In this document: in pieces, positions 1-8,850 of the stretch
How the letters are laid out: each line of letters starts with the position of its first letter
Position numbering within the stretch: position 1 is the stretch's first letter
NCBI GenBank assembly: GCA_014379705.1
Contig: JACMLI010000415.1
Coordinates: forward strand, 1 to 10,031
Length of the DNA: 10,031 nucleotides
Direction of reading: 5' to 3'
Origin: Gemmatimonadaceae bacterium
GTDB taxonomy: Bacteria > Gemmatimonadota > Gemmatimonadetes > Gemmatimonadales > Gemmatimonadaceae
Position numbers and translations under genes: made by a program
The notes under the pieces: generated by a model
The model's input: the letters and a program-made list of their open reading frames with translations, nothing else
What the model was told of the DNA's origin: nothing
Databases searched by the model: none

Positions 1-1545
1 CCGCAACGCGGGGAAGTCGGGCAGCGCCGCCACCCCGGCGTCGTCAACGTTGCGGCAGCTCACTGACAACCCGCGCAATGCCGGCATCGTCGACAACGCG
101 AGGAACCCACGCCGCTGCAGGCCATGGCATCGCCGCCCCCAGATCTGCTCGATCGTCCGCGATGCAGACAGCGCGACAAACCCGTCGTCCGTCGCGGTCG
201 TGTCCTGGCACCCGAGGAATCGCAGGTGCGGCAGGCGGGCAATCCAGGGCATCGCGTCGTCCTTCGCGTCAAAGCCCAGCCAGCCGAGATGGGGCAGGTC
301 GACGAGCGGGGCGAGCGACGCGCCAGCAAGCCCCAGCTCGGCGGCATCGACGTCGAGCCCGAACAACCCATCAAGGCCGCGCATTGGCTCGAGACTCGAG
401 AACCGCCCACGAGGGACGAGCTGGTTGGGCGCCGCCGTGTCGCTGAGCAGGGCAAACTGCGGCGTGCCTCCCTGCCACCGCTTGAAGACGGGAAGCTCAT
501 GGAGCAGCGCCAGCCCCGCGTCCGTCGTCGCGTCTCCCGTGCGCAGGACGCAGACGTGCGCCTTGCCTGCCAGCGCCCGCATCGCGCCGTCACCGCACCA
601 CGTGCCCGAGAGGTCGACCTCCGTGAGCGCATGGGCGTGCGAGAGCTCCGCGGCACCGACGTCGGACGTGCGGGTCCGCGCGAGGGAAATCGTCTCGAGC
701 GCCCGCAACTCGCGGAGGATCGCGAGCCCACCATCGGTGATCGACGTCCCACTGAGGTCGAGATGTCGCAGCCCCGGCAGCCGGGCGAGGTAGCGCAGGC
801 CGGCGTCGGTGACACCCTTTGAACCCCCGAGACGTAGCGCGGTCAGGTGTGAGATGCGCGTCACGTCGTTGAGCATGGCGTCCGTCATCTGCCCATGCGC
901 CTCGAGGCCCGCGGATTCCGACGAAGCGAGGAGGTGAAGCACGGCCGGCCACTCGCGTCCCTCGCCCACGATGTCCGGATCGTCGCCACGTCGTGCCCCG
1001 AGCACGCGAACGGGCCTGGCCAGCATCGCCGCGGGCGACGCCATCGTCTTCACGTAGGTGACCAGCGCCTGCCAGCTCTCGAACCCGTGTTCGCGCGCGA
1101 TGAGGGACCGCGCATCGTCGAGCGTGATCTCCACGTCAGGCCCCGGCACCTTGCCGAGGTCTACCTGCACATAGGTACGCATCCCCTGCCAGTTGCGGCG
1201 ATGCCACGTGAGGCTCCAGTGGCGCTCCATCGCGGCCGGCGTGCCCGTACGGTACGCGTCGAGCAACGCCTCGACCATCGCATCGTACTGCTCGATGCGT
1301 TCCGAGCGCGCCTGGGCCTCCGTGAGGAGCGCGGTCTTGAGTGCGGTCCAACCCGGGTACCCGAGCTCCATCGCCAACGCGTGCTGTACGTCGCGCAGCG
1401 TGGGCGTGGGCAGAGCATGCGGGTGGATGCGACGCAGGCGGGCCAGGGCGTCGTCATCGTGGTGCTGAAGCGCGTCGAGCCAGCGCTTCGCTTCCTTCCG
1501 GACACTGTCGAAATTGCGCCGGTGGGGGCGTTCGTCGTGGTGCAT
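1..1545 (-). CDS. Leucine-rich-repeat protein, 3'-partial (runs off left edge)
   Basis: An uninterrupted minus-strand frame gives 515 residues from the ATG at 1545 to the window edge, so the C-terminus is missing. I chose this ATG because a GGAGG lies 8 nt before it; an in-frame ATG at 1560 would place that GGAGG inside the gene. No signal peptide is seen, so it is probably cytoplasmic. Residues about 48-72 (TLRDVQHALAMELGYPGW) and 140-163 (TLDDARSLIAREHGFESW) are two versions of a 'xLxDAxxxIAREhGFxSW' motif that I associate from memory with N-termini of bacterial ankyrin-repeat proteins. From about 232 there are LRRs of 23-24 residues, for example LRHLDLSGTSITDGGLAIL (260-278) and LTEVDLSGTWCGDGAMRAL (307-325), continuing to the edge (VDDAGVAALPDFPALR). 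Repeats are irregular at about 351-415. LRRs normally bind proteins; the partner and role here are unknown. Confidence 0.85.
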   Translation of the reverse strand, partial: MHHDERPHRRNFDSVRKEAKRWLDALQHHDDDALARLRRIHPHALPTPTLRDVQHALAMELGYPGWTALKTALLTEAQARSERIEQYDAMVEALLDAYRTGTPAAMERHWSLTWHRRNWQGMRTYVQVDLGKVPGPDVEITLDDARSLIAREHGFESWQALVTYVKTMASPAAMLARPVRVLGARRGDDPDIVGEGREWPAVLHLLASSESAGLEAHGQMTDAMLNDVTRISHLTALRLGGSKGVTDAGLRYLARLPGLRHLDLSGTSITDGGLAILRELRALETISLARTRTSDVGAAELSHAHALTEVDLSGTWCGDGAMRALAGKAHVCVLRTGDATTDAGLALLHELPVFKRWQGGTPQFALLSDTAAPNQLVPRGRFSSLEPMRGLDGLFGLDVDAAELGLAGASLAPLVDLPHLGWLGFDAKDDAMPWIARLPHLRFLGCQDTTATDDGFVALSASRTIEQIWGRRCHGLQRRGFLALSTMPALRGLSVSCRNVDDAGVAALPDFPALR

Positions 1546-1720
1546 GCAACCTTCCTCCATGACGCCTGAAGTCCGCTGAGTACAGGCAGGGAGAAAGGCT
1601 CGTCGATGGGATCGATCGAAACCTTCTGGGTGGGAAGATTCCCTTGCCGCGGACAGGAGGCGCCCCAACGCGCACTGCCCGTAACCTCCCCACACCGCGG
1701 CGCCGCGTCAAGCGAACCGC
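1546..1720. other. Intergenic region between two minus-strand genes
   Basis: These 175 bp separate the lipoprotein stop from the LRR start. They hold a perfect 12-bp palindrome, CGCGGCGCCGCG, at 1696-1707, 13 bp past the lipoprotein stop. On the minus strand a TTGACG box overlaps it (1706-1711), but no good -10 hexamer lies 16-18 bp further on, so I do not call a promoter. There is no T-run after the palindrome, so a classical intrinsic terminator is not supported either. No small gene with a credible start is visible. Confidence 0.4.
1554..1558 (-). promoter_or_regulatory. Ribosome binding site of the LRR gene
   Basis: The minus strand reads GGAGG followed by AAGG, with 8 nt between the GGAGG and the ATG at 1545. 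This is the clearest Shine-Dalgarno match in the window, and it decides the start against the in-frame ATG five codons upstream (1560). Confidence 0.65.
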
Positions 1721-2188
1721 TCAGGGCCGTGGGAGCGGGATGCGAAGATTGACCTGAAGGGCCGGAGGCGTCGTGCCGATCGGCACGAACTGGAGCACCA
1801 CGCGCGACGTGTCGAAGTACGCTGCCCCGGTGACGTGCCGGGGATACTTCGCCGCACTGGCCAGCACCTGGACCGTCCCCGTGGCGGTATCGGAGAAGCC
1901 CGTCACGCGCGGGAGGCGGTGCACGATGGTGCTGTACACGCCGTTGTCGTCCACTTCGACGCGCGGCGACGAGCATACGCACTCGTCGCCGAGTCGAATC
2001 AGCCCGTCCACGCCGTCGAGCGAGATGCCATTCGTGTCGGTCACCTTGCCGTACACGTATGCGCACCCGATCGCGTCCGGGTATCGCGCGGTCGCCTCGC
2101 ACTCACTGTCGCCGGAGAGTGATGCCTCCCCCCCGCACGACGCGAGGGCGGCAGCAAGGACGACGCTACCCAACGACGAACGTGCCAC
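1721..2188 (-). CDS. Small lipoprotein with carboxypeptidase-regulatory-like domain
   Basis: The product is 155 residues and is probably anchored in a membrane facing the periplasm. The GTG start at 2188 is supported by GGGGAG five nt upstream and by a promoter whose predicted start point (about 2217) excludes the ATG codons at 2218/2215. The N-terminus is a lipoprotein signal: a hydrophobic stretch (VVLAAALA) then the lipobox LASC, with lipidated Cys18. Residues about 44-153 resemble a CarboxypepD_reg/transthyretin-like beta sandwich: GKVTDTNGISLDGVDGLI at 47-64, a DDNGVYS turn at 80-86, GTVQVLASAAKY at 104-115, and an alternating C-terminal strand (LQVNLRIPL). Cys30, Cys42, Cys70 and Cys72 could form disulfides. 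Such domains usually serve structural or binding roles, not catalysis. The substrate or partner is unknown. The gene is divergent from the esterase at 2365, so the two may share a control region. Confidence 0.75.
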   Translation of the reverse strand: MARSSLGSVVLAAALASCGGEASLSGDSECEATARYPDAIGCAYVYGKVTDTNGISLDGVDGLIRLGDECVCSSPRVEVDDNGVYSTIVHRLPRVTGFSDTATGTVQVLASAAKYPRHVTGAAYFDTSRVVLQFVPIGTTPPALQVNLRIPLPRP

Positions 2189-2193
2189 CTGAA

Positions 2194-2199
2194 CTCCCC
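2194..2199 (-). promoter_or_regulatory. Ribosome binding site of the lipoprotein gene
   Basis: GGGGAG on the minus strand ends 5 nt before the GTG at 2188. It fixes that codon as the likely start; the more upstream ATGs at 2218 and 2215 have no purine-rich site before them. Confidence 0.5.
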
Positions 2200-2223
2200 G
2201 GGACTGCCACGGCATCATGTGAC

Positions 2224-2252
2224 AGTATCGATGCCGGACGCACAGGCAACAA
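2224..2252 (-). promoter_or_regulatory. Sigma-70-like promoter of the lipoprotein gene
   Basis: Read on the minus strand, a TTGTTG -35 (2252-2247) and a GATACT -10 (2229-2224) are separated by exactly 17 bp. The -10 matches TATAAT at four of six positions, including the key A and final T; the -35 keeps the TTG core. Transcription would start near 2217, giving a leader of about 28 nt to the GTG at 2188. This is a consensus-based call only. Confidence 0.5.
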
Positions 2253-2325
2253 GGGCAGGCGCGCGCAGGGCAGCGTTCAGCCGCGCCTCGTCACGGCGGA
2301 CCGTGCGAGCGGGGCTCACGAGGGA

Positions 2326-2331
2326 TAGAAT
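2326..2331 (+). promoter_or_regulatory. Possible -10 box of the esterase gene
   Basis: TAGAAT matches the sigma-70 -10 consensus at five of six positions and lies 33 bp before the ATG at 2365. No good -35 hexamer is found 16-18 bp upstream (GTGCGA or its neighbours), so the call is weak. It would complete a divergent promoter pair in the 176-bp gap between the two genes. Confidence 0.3.
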
Positions 2332-2364
2332 GGAGCGACTTCACCCTCCTCACCCGGGCTTCCC

Positions 2365-3564
2365 ATGCGCGTCTCCCCCCAGCTACTCGCCGCCCTGCTC
2401 CTCCCGGCCCTGCTCCCCGCGCAGTCGCGCTTTGCCAGGGCCACGACCATCGGCAAGGTGGACTCGGTGTACTCCGCCACGCTCAAGGAGAACCGGCCCT
2501 ACCTCGTGTACACGCCCCCGTCGTACGACGACACGACGACGGCCCCGCAGCGCTATCCGGTGCTCTACCTGCTCGATGGGGACGCGCACTTCCATTCGGT
2601 GACCGGGCTGATCCAGATCCTCGGCACGGGCGTGAACGGCACGTTCGTGGTTCCCGAGATGATCGTCGTCGCGATCCCGAACACCGATCGCATGCGCGAC
2701 ATGACGCCGACACGCGTCGAGACCGGCCCTGACGGCAAGCCCAACCCTGGCTTTCGCACCAGCGGTGGAATGCCGCAGTTCCTCTCGTTCATCAAGTCGG
2801 AGCTGATCCCGCAGGTCGACCAGCGCTATCGCACCATGCCCTATCGCGTGTTCGTCGGCCACTCGCTCGGCGGCATCACGGCCATCAATGCGCTGTACAC
2901 GATTCCCGAAACGTTCAACGCGTACGTCGCCATCGACCCGAGCCTCTGGTGGGACAACACGTCGTTGCTCAGGAAGGCGAAGGCGTACGTTGGGAGCACG
3001 AAGCTGGACCAGAAGGCGCTGTACGTGGCCCAGGCGAACACCATCAATGCCGACGACACGACGAGCAACACCCACTTCTGGGCGATCACGCAGTTCAACC
3101 AGGTCCTGCGGACATACAACAAGTCGGGGCTGCGATATGCTTTCCGCTACTACGACGGAGACGACCACGGCTCCGTGCCGCTGATCTCCGAATACGATGC
3201 GTTGCGCTTCATCTTCGACGGCTACAAGCTCGACCTTCCGAGGATGCTGGCGTCACCGCGGAGCCTGCCGGAACACTTCAGGAACGTGTCAGCGAAGCTG
3301 GGCACGACGTTCGCGCCCTCGGAGCGCTTGCTGCAGACCTACGCACAGATCGCCTTGTCGCAGGACAGCACGAAGGCCATGGAGTTCCTGAAGATCGCGA
3401 CCGAGATCTACCCGCAGAGCTACCGCAACTACGATCGCCTCGGCGCGCTCGCCGCCGCACGTGGGGACAAGGCGAAGGCGAAGGAGTACTTCGAGAAGTC
3501 CCTCGCCCTCAACCCGTCGAACACGAGCGCGCGCGAACAGCTCAAGAAGCTGGCCCCGGAATAG
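2365..3564 (+). CDS. Secreted alpha/beta hydrolase (Esterase D/IroE type) with C-terminal TPR
   Basis: The protein is 399 residues. Residues 1-20 form a signal peptide (hydrophobic LLAALLLPALLP, cleavage near PAQ-S), so it acts outside the cytoplasm. The catalytic domain spans about 30-290: strand PVLYLLDGDAHF (65-76), a PNTDRMRDMTPT segment (105-116) typical of COG2819-like esterases, the nucleophile elbow GHSLGG with Ser167, and probable catalytic His268 in DGDDHGS. The acidic triad member is not certain. Relatives hydrolyse carboxylic esters, including siderophore esters in IroE, but the substrate here cannot be read from sequence. Residues about 352-386 form a single TPR (YRNYDRLGALAAARGDKAKA, then EYFEKSLALNP), with a possible degenerate helical pair before it. 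No good Shine-Dalgarno precedes the ATG; the ATG at 2330 is out of frame. It converges on the next gene with a 23-bp overlap. Confidence 0.88.
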   Translation: MRVSPQLLAALLLPALLPAQSRFARATTIGKVDSVYSATLKENRPYLVYTPPSYDDTTTAPQRYPVLYLLDGDAHFHSVTGLIQILGTGVNGTFVVPEMIVVAIPNTDRMRDMTPTRVETGPDGKPNPGFRTSGGMPQFLSFIKSELIPQVDQRYRTMPYRVFVGHSLGGITAINALYTIPETFNAYVAIDPSLWWDNTSLLRKAKAYVGSTKLDQKALYVAQANTINADDTTSNTHFWAITQFNQVLRTYNKSGLRYAFRYYDGDDHGSVPLISEYDALRFIFDGYKLDLPRMLASPRSLPEHFRNVSAKLGTTFAPSERLLQTYAQIALSQDSTKAMEFLKIATEIYPQSYRNYDRLGALAAARGDKAKAKEYFEKSLALNPSNTSAREQLKKLAPE

Positions 3565-4717
3565 GACGGGTGGACGGGCGGACGGGATGGACGGGTTTTC
3601 GATCGACGAGGATGGTGCGCGCGATCCACGGCGCGAACTCGTCGATGTCCGTGACGTTCGTGTTGCTGAGGATGATCACCGTCACGTCGCGGTCCACGAC
3701 GCGATAGAGGGCCGTGTTGGCGCCCATGATGCTTCCCGGGCGGTAGGCGATCCGTTCCCGCTTGCCGCCAATGGTGATCGAGTCGACCCACAGGCCGTAG
3801 CCGTACTTGTCCAACCCAGGGGTCAGCAATCGCTCGCGCGAGGCCGGTGTGAGCAGGCTCCGCTCGTAGAGCGCCGCGGCAAACCGCCCGAGGTCCGCCC
3901 CGGTCGCGTACATCGCCCCTGCCGCGTACCAGTTGTCGATATAGACCGGCAGGTCGTTGATCATCTCCTTCGTGTCCGGCCGCCGGAAGTACGTTGGCGC
4001 GAGCCGCGGGAGCAGCTCGGCCTGTCGCGTCATCCCCGAGTTCCGCAGCCCGAGGGGGGTGAGAATCCGATCGCGCAGCACGACGTCGAACGGCTTGCCC
4101 TCCACCGCCTCGATCACCTTCCCGAGGATGATGTACTCCGCGTTGTTGTAGTCGAACGTCGAGCCAGGGTCGTGCACCAGCGCGCCGCTGGCGTATCGCG
4201 CCAGCAGGGCGTCGGTAGTCAGCGGGCGCTGGTACACCTCGATGCCATGCGCTACCGCAGCCTGGAACGAGGAGACGGTGTCCATGTTCTGGATGCCCGA
4301 GACGTGGCGCAGCAGGTGGTGCAGCGTCACGCGATCGGCGCCGGCTCCGGTGTACGCGGGCAGGTACGTACGGATGGTGGCGTCGAGGTCGAGGCGCCCC
4401 TGTTCGACGAGCTGCAGCACGAGCACGGCCGTGAACACCTTCGTGATCGACGCGATGCGGAACTTTGTGTCGTTCGTGACCGGCACGGAGAACGCGCGGT
4501 CGGCGATGCCGAAGCTCTTGTGATAGACCACCGCGCCCTTGTGCCGGACGAGGATCGTCCCGTTGAAGCCATGCGTGCGAGCATAGGCATCGATAGCGCG
4601 CGCATGACGCGCCGTCGCTTGGGCACCGGCGACGGCTGCGGGGAGGCACAGGGCCCCGAAGAGGGCAAGCCGAACGAGAGGGGAGGCTGTCACGAGTCGT
4701 GGCGTAGAGACGAGCAC
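3542..4717 (-). CDS. Secreted serine hydrolase, class C beta-lactamase/PBP-like
   Basis: The product is 391 residues from the GTG at 4717; an in-frame GTG at 4693 (residue 9) gives an equally good signal peptide, and neither has a clear ribosome binding site. The signal peptide runs to about AGA-Q (31-33). The beta-lactamase/D-Ala-D-Ala-peptidase fold shows the nucleophile motif S90-I-T-K93 and the second motif Y190-N-N192 in FDYNNAEYIILG. The third motif, usually KTG or HxG on strand beta-3, is R326-P-G328 in YRPGSIMG, followed by the expected strand DVTVIILSNTN (344-354). Relatives include esterases, peptidases and penicillin-binding proteins, so antibiotic resistance should not be inferred. 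The C-terminus after about residue 374 is a Pro-rich tail coded by the GGACGGG repeat and probably not part of the fold. It starts 39 bp after uvrA and may be co-transcribed with it. Confidence 0.87.
   Translation of the reverse strand: MLVSTPRLVTASPLVRLALFGALCLPAAVAGAQATARHARAIDAYARTHGFNGTILVRHKGAVVYHKSFGIADRAFSVPVTNDTKFRIASITKVFTAVLVLQLVEQGRLDLDATIRTYLPAYTGAGADRVTLHHLLRHVSGIQNMDTVSSFQAAVAHGIEVYQRPLTTDALLARYASGALVHDPGSTFDYNNAEYIILGKVIEAVEGKPFDVVLRDRILTPLGLRNSGMTRQAELLPRLAPTYFRRPDTKEMINDLPVYIDNWYAAGAMYATGADLGRFAAALYERSLLTPASRERLLTPGLDKYGYGLWVDSITIGGKRERIAYRPGSIMGANTALYRVVDRDVTVIILSNTNVTDIDEFAPWIARTILVDRKPVHPVRPSTRPIPGPAS
3564..3595. repeat. Four-copy GGACGGG short tandem repeat
   Basis: GGACGGG occurs at 3564, 3572, 3580 and 3589 (periods 8, 8 and 9 bp). 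The first copy overlaps the last base of the esterase stop. On the other strand the array codes for the Pro-rich tail of the serine hydrolase (KPVHPVRPSTRP). Confidence 0.8.
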
Positions 4718-4730
4718 CCGCGTACGCGGG
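4717..4730. repeat. 14-bp perfect palindrome at the serine hydrolase start
   Basis: CCCGCGTACGCGGG is self-complementary and touches the first base of the GTG at 4717. It could be an operator for a dimeric regulator, or could mask translation initiation in the mRNA. If the GTG at 4693 is the true start, the palindrome lies in the leader. Confidence 0.5.
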
Positions 4731-4739
4731 CGCGTAGAC

Positions 4740-4752
4740 CGGCCTACGGCCG
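4740..4752. repeat. Hairpin just after the uvrA stop
   Basis: CGGCC-TAC-GGCCG gives a 5-bp GC stem with a 3-nt loop, starting 4 nt beyond the uvrA stop codon (4757-4759). No T-run follows on the minus strand, so it is a weak terminator at best and may only mark the 3' end or attenuate read-through into the serine hydrolase gene. Confidence 0.35.
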
Positions 4753-4756
4753 CGCG

Positions 4757-7705
<2,949 letters not shown>

Positions 7706-7860
7706 GCGGGGAAAGGTGTCGGCAGGAGCCAGGAGGCGACGGTGGCGGCGCGCCCCTCGATATTCGCACCGACTCCACCACCACTTCCAGTGGCGCTGGC
7801 TCACCAGTCCCGCGAACGGCGCCTGCGGTGCAGCGAGCGGCACGCCAGGCGTCCGGGCTT
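7706..7860 (-). other. Gap or N-terminal extension between nucleotidyltransferase and uvrA
   Basis: These 155 bp stay open in the uvrA frame from a GTG at 7843. The translated stretch is Trp- and Arg-rich (HWKWWWSRCEYRGARRHRR) and unlike any UvrA N-terminus I know, so I treat it as untranslated or as an optional extension. No convincing hairpin with a T-run or promoter was found. Confidence 0.4.
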
Positions 7861-8847
7861 CTAGAACTCGTCGGGAGGGGGCACCAAGGCGTAGAAGGCG
7901 AGTTCCTGCACGTCCGCCGTGCTCTTCCTCGTGAGCCGGGCCGCAATCGCCGCCCGACCGATGACCCCCTGGTCGGCGAGGTACTCACAGGCCCCGCTCA
8001 CGTGCTCCACCCCCATGGTGCGCTGGAAGTGCGCGTCGATCTCCGTTGCGCCGCGCGCTTCGCCGGCATCGCGCAGGTAGGCCACGATCGGCTCCGCGAA
8101 CGCGGGCGTGCGCTTGGCCAGCCAGGCGTCCACCGCGGCGAGCGCCCCTTCGACCGTGGCCGTCGTCTTGCGCTCGTTGAGCAGCCTGGTGTACACCGTC
8201 GTGAAGAAGTCCGGATTCAGCTGCAGGGCCTGCGGCAGCACCTCGCGGTCGGCGAGGCGTCCGTGGCTCATGACCTCGATGCGGGCGAGTGGCGTGGCTG
8301 CGGCGAGGATCCAGAGGGCGCTGTACTCGAGGTCCCCGCGCGTGATGAAGAACTTCCTCGCCTTGTAGAGGCAGGAGAGTGCTTCCGTGGCCGCACCGAG
8401 GGCCAGGACCTGCGCATCGCGGTCGCCGAGGTCGCGCAGGCGCTCGCACATCCCGGTGATCGACTCGTCGTGCGTGTACAGCAGGCGTCCCTTCGCGAGG
8501 AGCGAATGCATGAACGAGTTCCGCGTCGCTCCCTCGGCGAGGCGACGGAAGGCCGCGCGCGGGAGGAGCGTCGCGTGCACGTTCACCCCGTCCGCATCGA
8601 TGGACAGGCTCCCCGGCTCGACCTTGCTGTCGTCGATCGTGACCAGGACAAGGTCGATGTCGGAACGGGCCCAGACCCTGTCGTGGGCGAGGCTCCCGCA
8701 GAGCATGGCCGCGAGGATCGCGCGGTCGCCCTTCACGCGCGCGATGAGCGCATCGAGCGCCTTCGTGAAGCGCGCGACCTCCACGCCGTCGTGGTGCTCC
8801 GCGCCCCCGGAGGGCGCGAGGTTCGCCGACGCCCGCCGCCGGCCCAT
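7861..8847 (-). CDS. Pol-beta-superfamily nucleotidyltransferase-domain protein
   Basis: The product is 328 residues with no signal peptide. Residues about 25-95 carry the nucleotidyltransferase signature: G51-S52 followed by D63-x-D65 (GSLAHDRVWARSDIDLVLV), which binds two metal ions and a nucleotide in active members. The position where a third acidic residue is often found reads DGVNVHATLL (86-95), with no clear Asp/Glu, so activity is uncertain. Residues about 145-260 are mostly helical (EALSCLYKARKFF; YTRLLNERKTTA), as in proteins where the domain joins a helical bundle. The end (ACEYLADQGVIGRAAIAARL, 286-305) may be a winged-helix-like element. The ATG lies 3 nt after the upstream DUF2891 stop (TAG-GCG-ATG), which suggests translational coupling; a GTG at 8784 is an alternative start. 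The substrate is unknown, and it is not identifiable as a known antibiotic-modifying enzyme. Confidence 0.75.
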   Translation of the reverse strand: MGRRRASANLAPSGGAEHHDGVEVARFTKALDALIARVKGDRAILAAMLCGSLAHDRVWARSDIDLVLVTIDDSKVEPGSLSIDADGVNVHATLLPRAAFRRLAEGATRNSFMHSLLAKGRLLYTHDESITGMCERLRDLGDRDAQVLALGAATEALSCLYKARKFFITRGDLEYSALWILAAATPLARIEVMSHGRLADREVLPQALQLNPDFFTTVYTRLLNERKTTATVEGALAAVDAWLAKRTPAFAEPIVAYLRDAGEARGATEIDAHFQRTMGVEHVSGACEYLADQGVIGRAAIAARLTRKSTADVQELAFYALVPPPDEF

Positions 8848-8850
8848 CGC

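Noticed and set aside
124..1569. Two plus-strand frames (124-822 and 895-1569) as possible genes
   Set aside because: They are antisense to the LRR gene, whose frame has regular LRR periodicity and a strong ribosome binding site; the plus-strand products are Arg-rich with no motif.
1696..1711. Promoter for the LRR gene at TTGACG
   Set aside because: No acceptable -10 element lies 16-18 bp downstream, and the box overlaps a GC palindrome, so the match is probably chance.
1161..2102. A 313-codon minus-strand frame bridging the lipoprotein and the LRR gene
   Set aside because: It overlaps both real genes in another frame and has no motif; the lipoprotein frame has a lipobox, promoter and ribosome binding site.
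3542..4717. Calling the serine hydrolase an antibiotic-resistance beta-lactamase
   Set aside because: The usual third motif is absent, and the SxxK/YxN superfamily is dominated by esterases and peptidases; the sequence gives no support for beta-lactam hydrolysis.
7861..8847. Toxin-antitoxin pair of MNT/HEPN type
   Set aside because: There is only one gene with the nucleotidyltransferase fold, it is much longer than an MNT antitoxin, and no separate HEPN gene with an Rx4-6H motif lies beside it.
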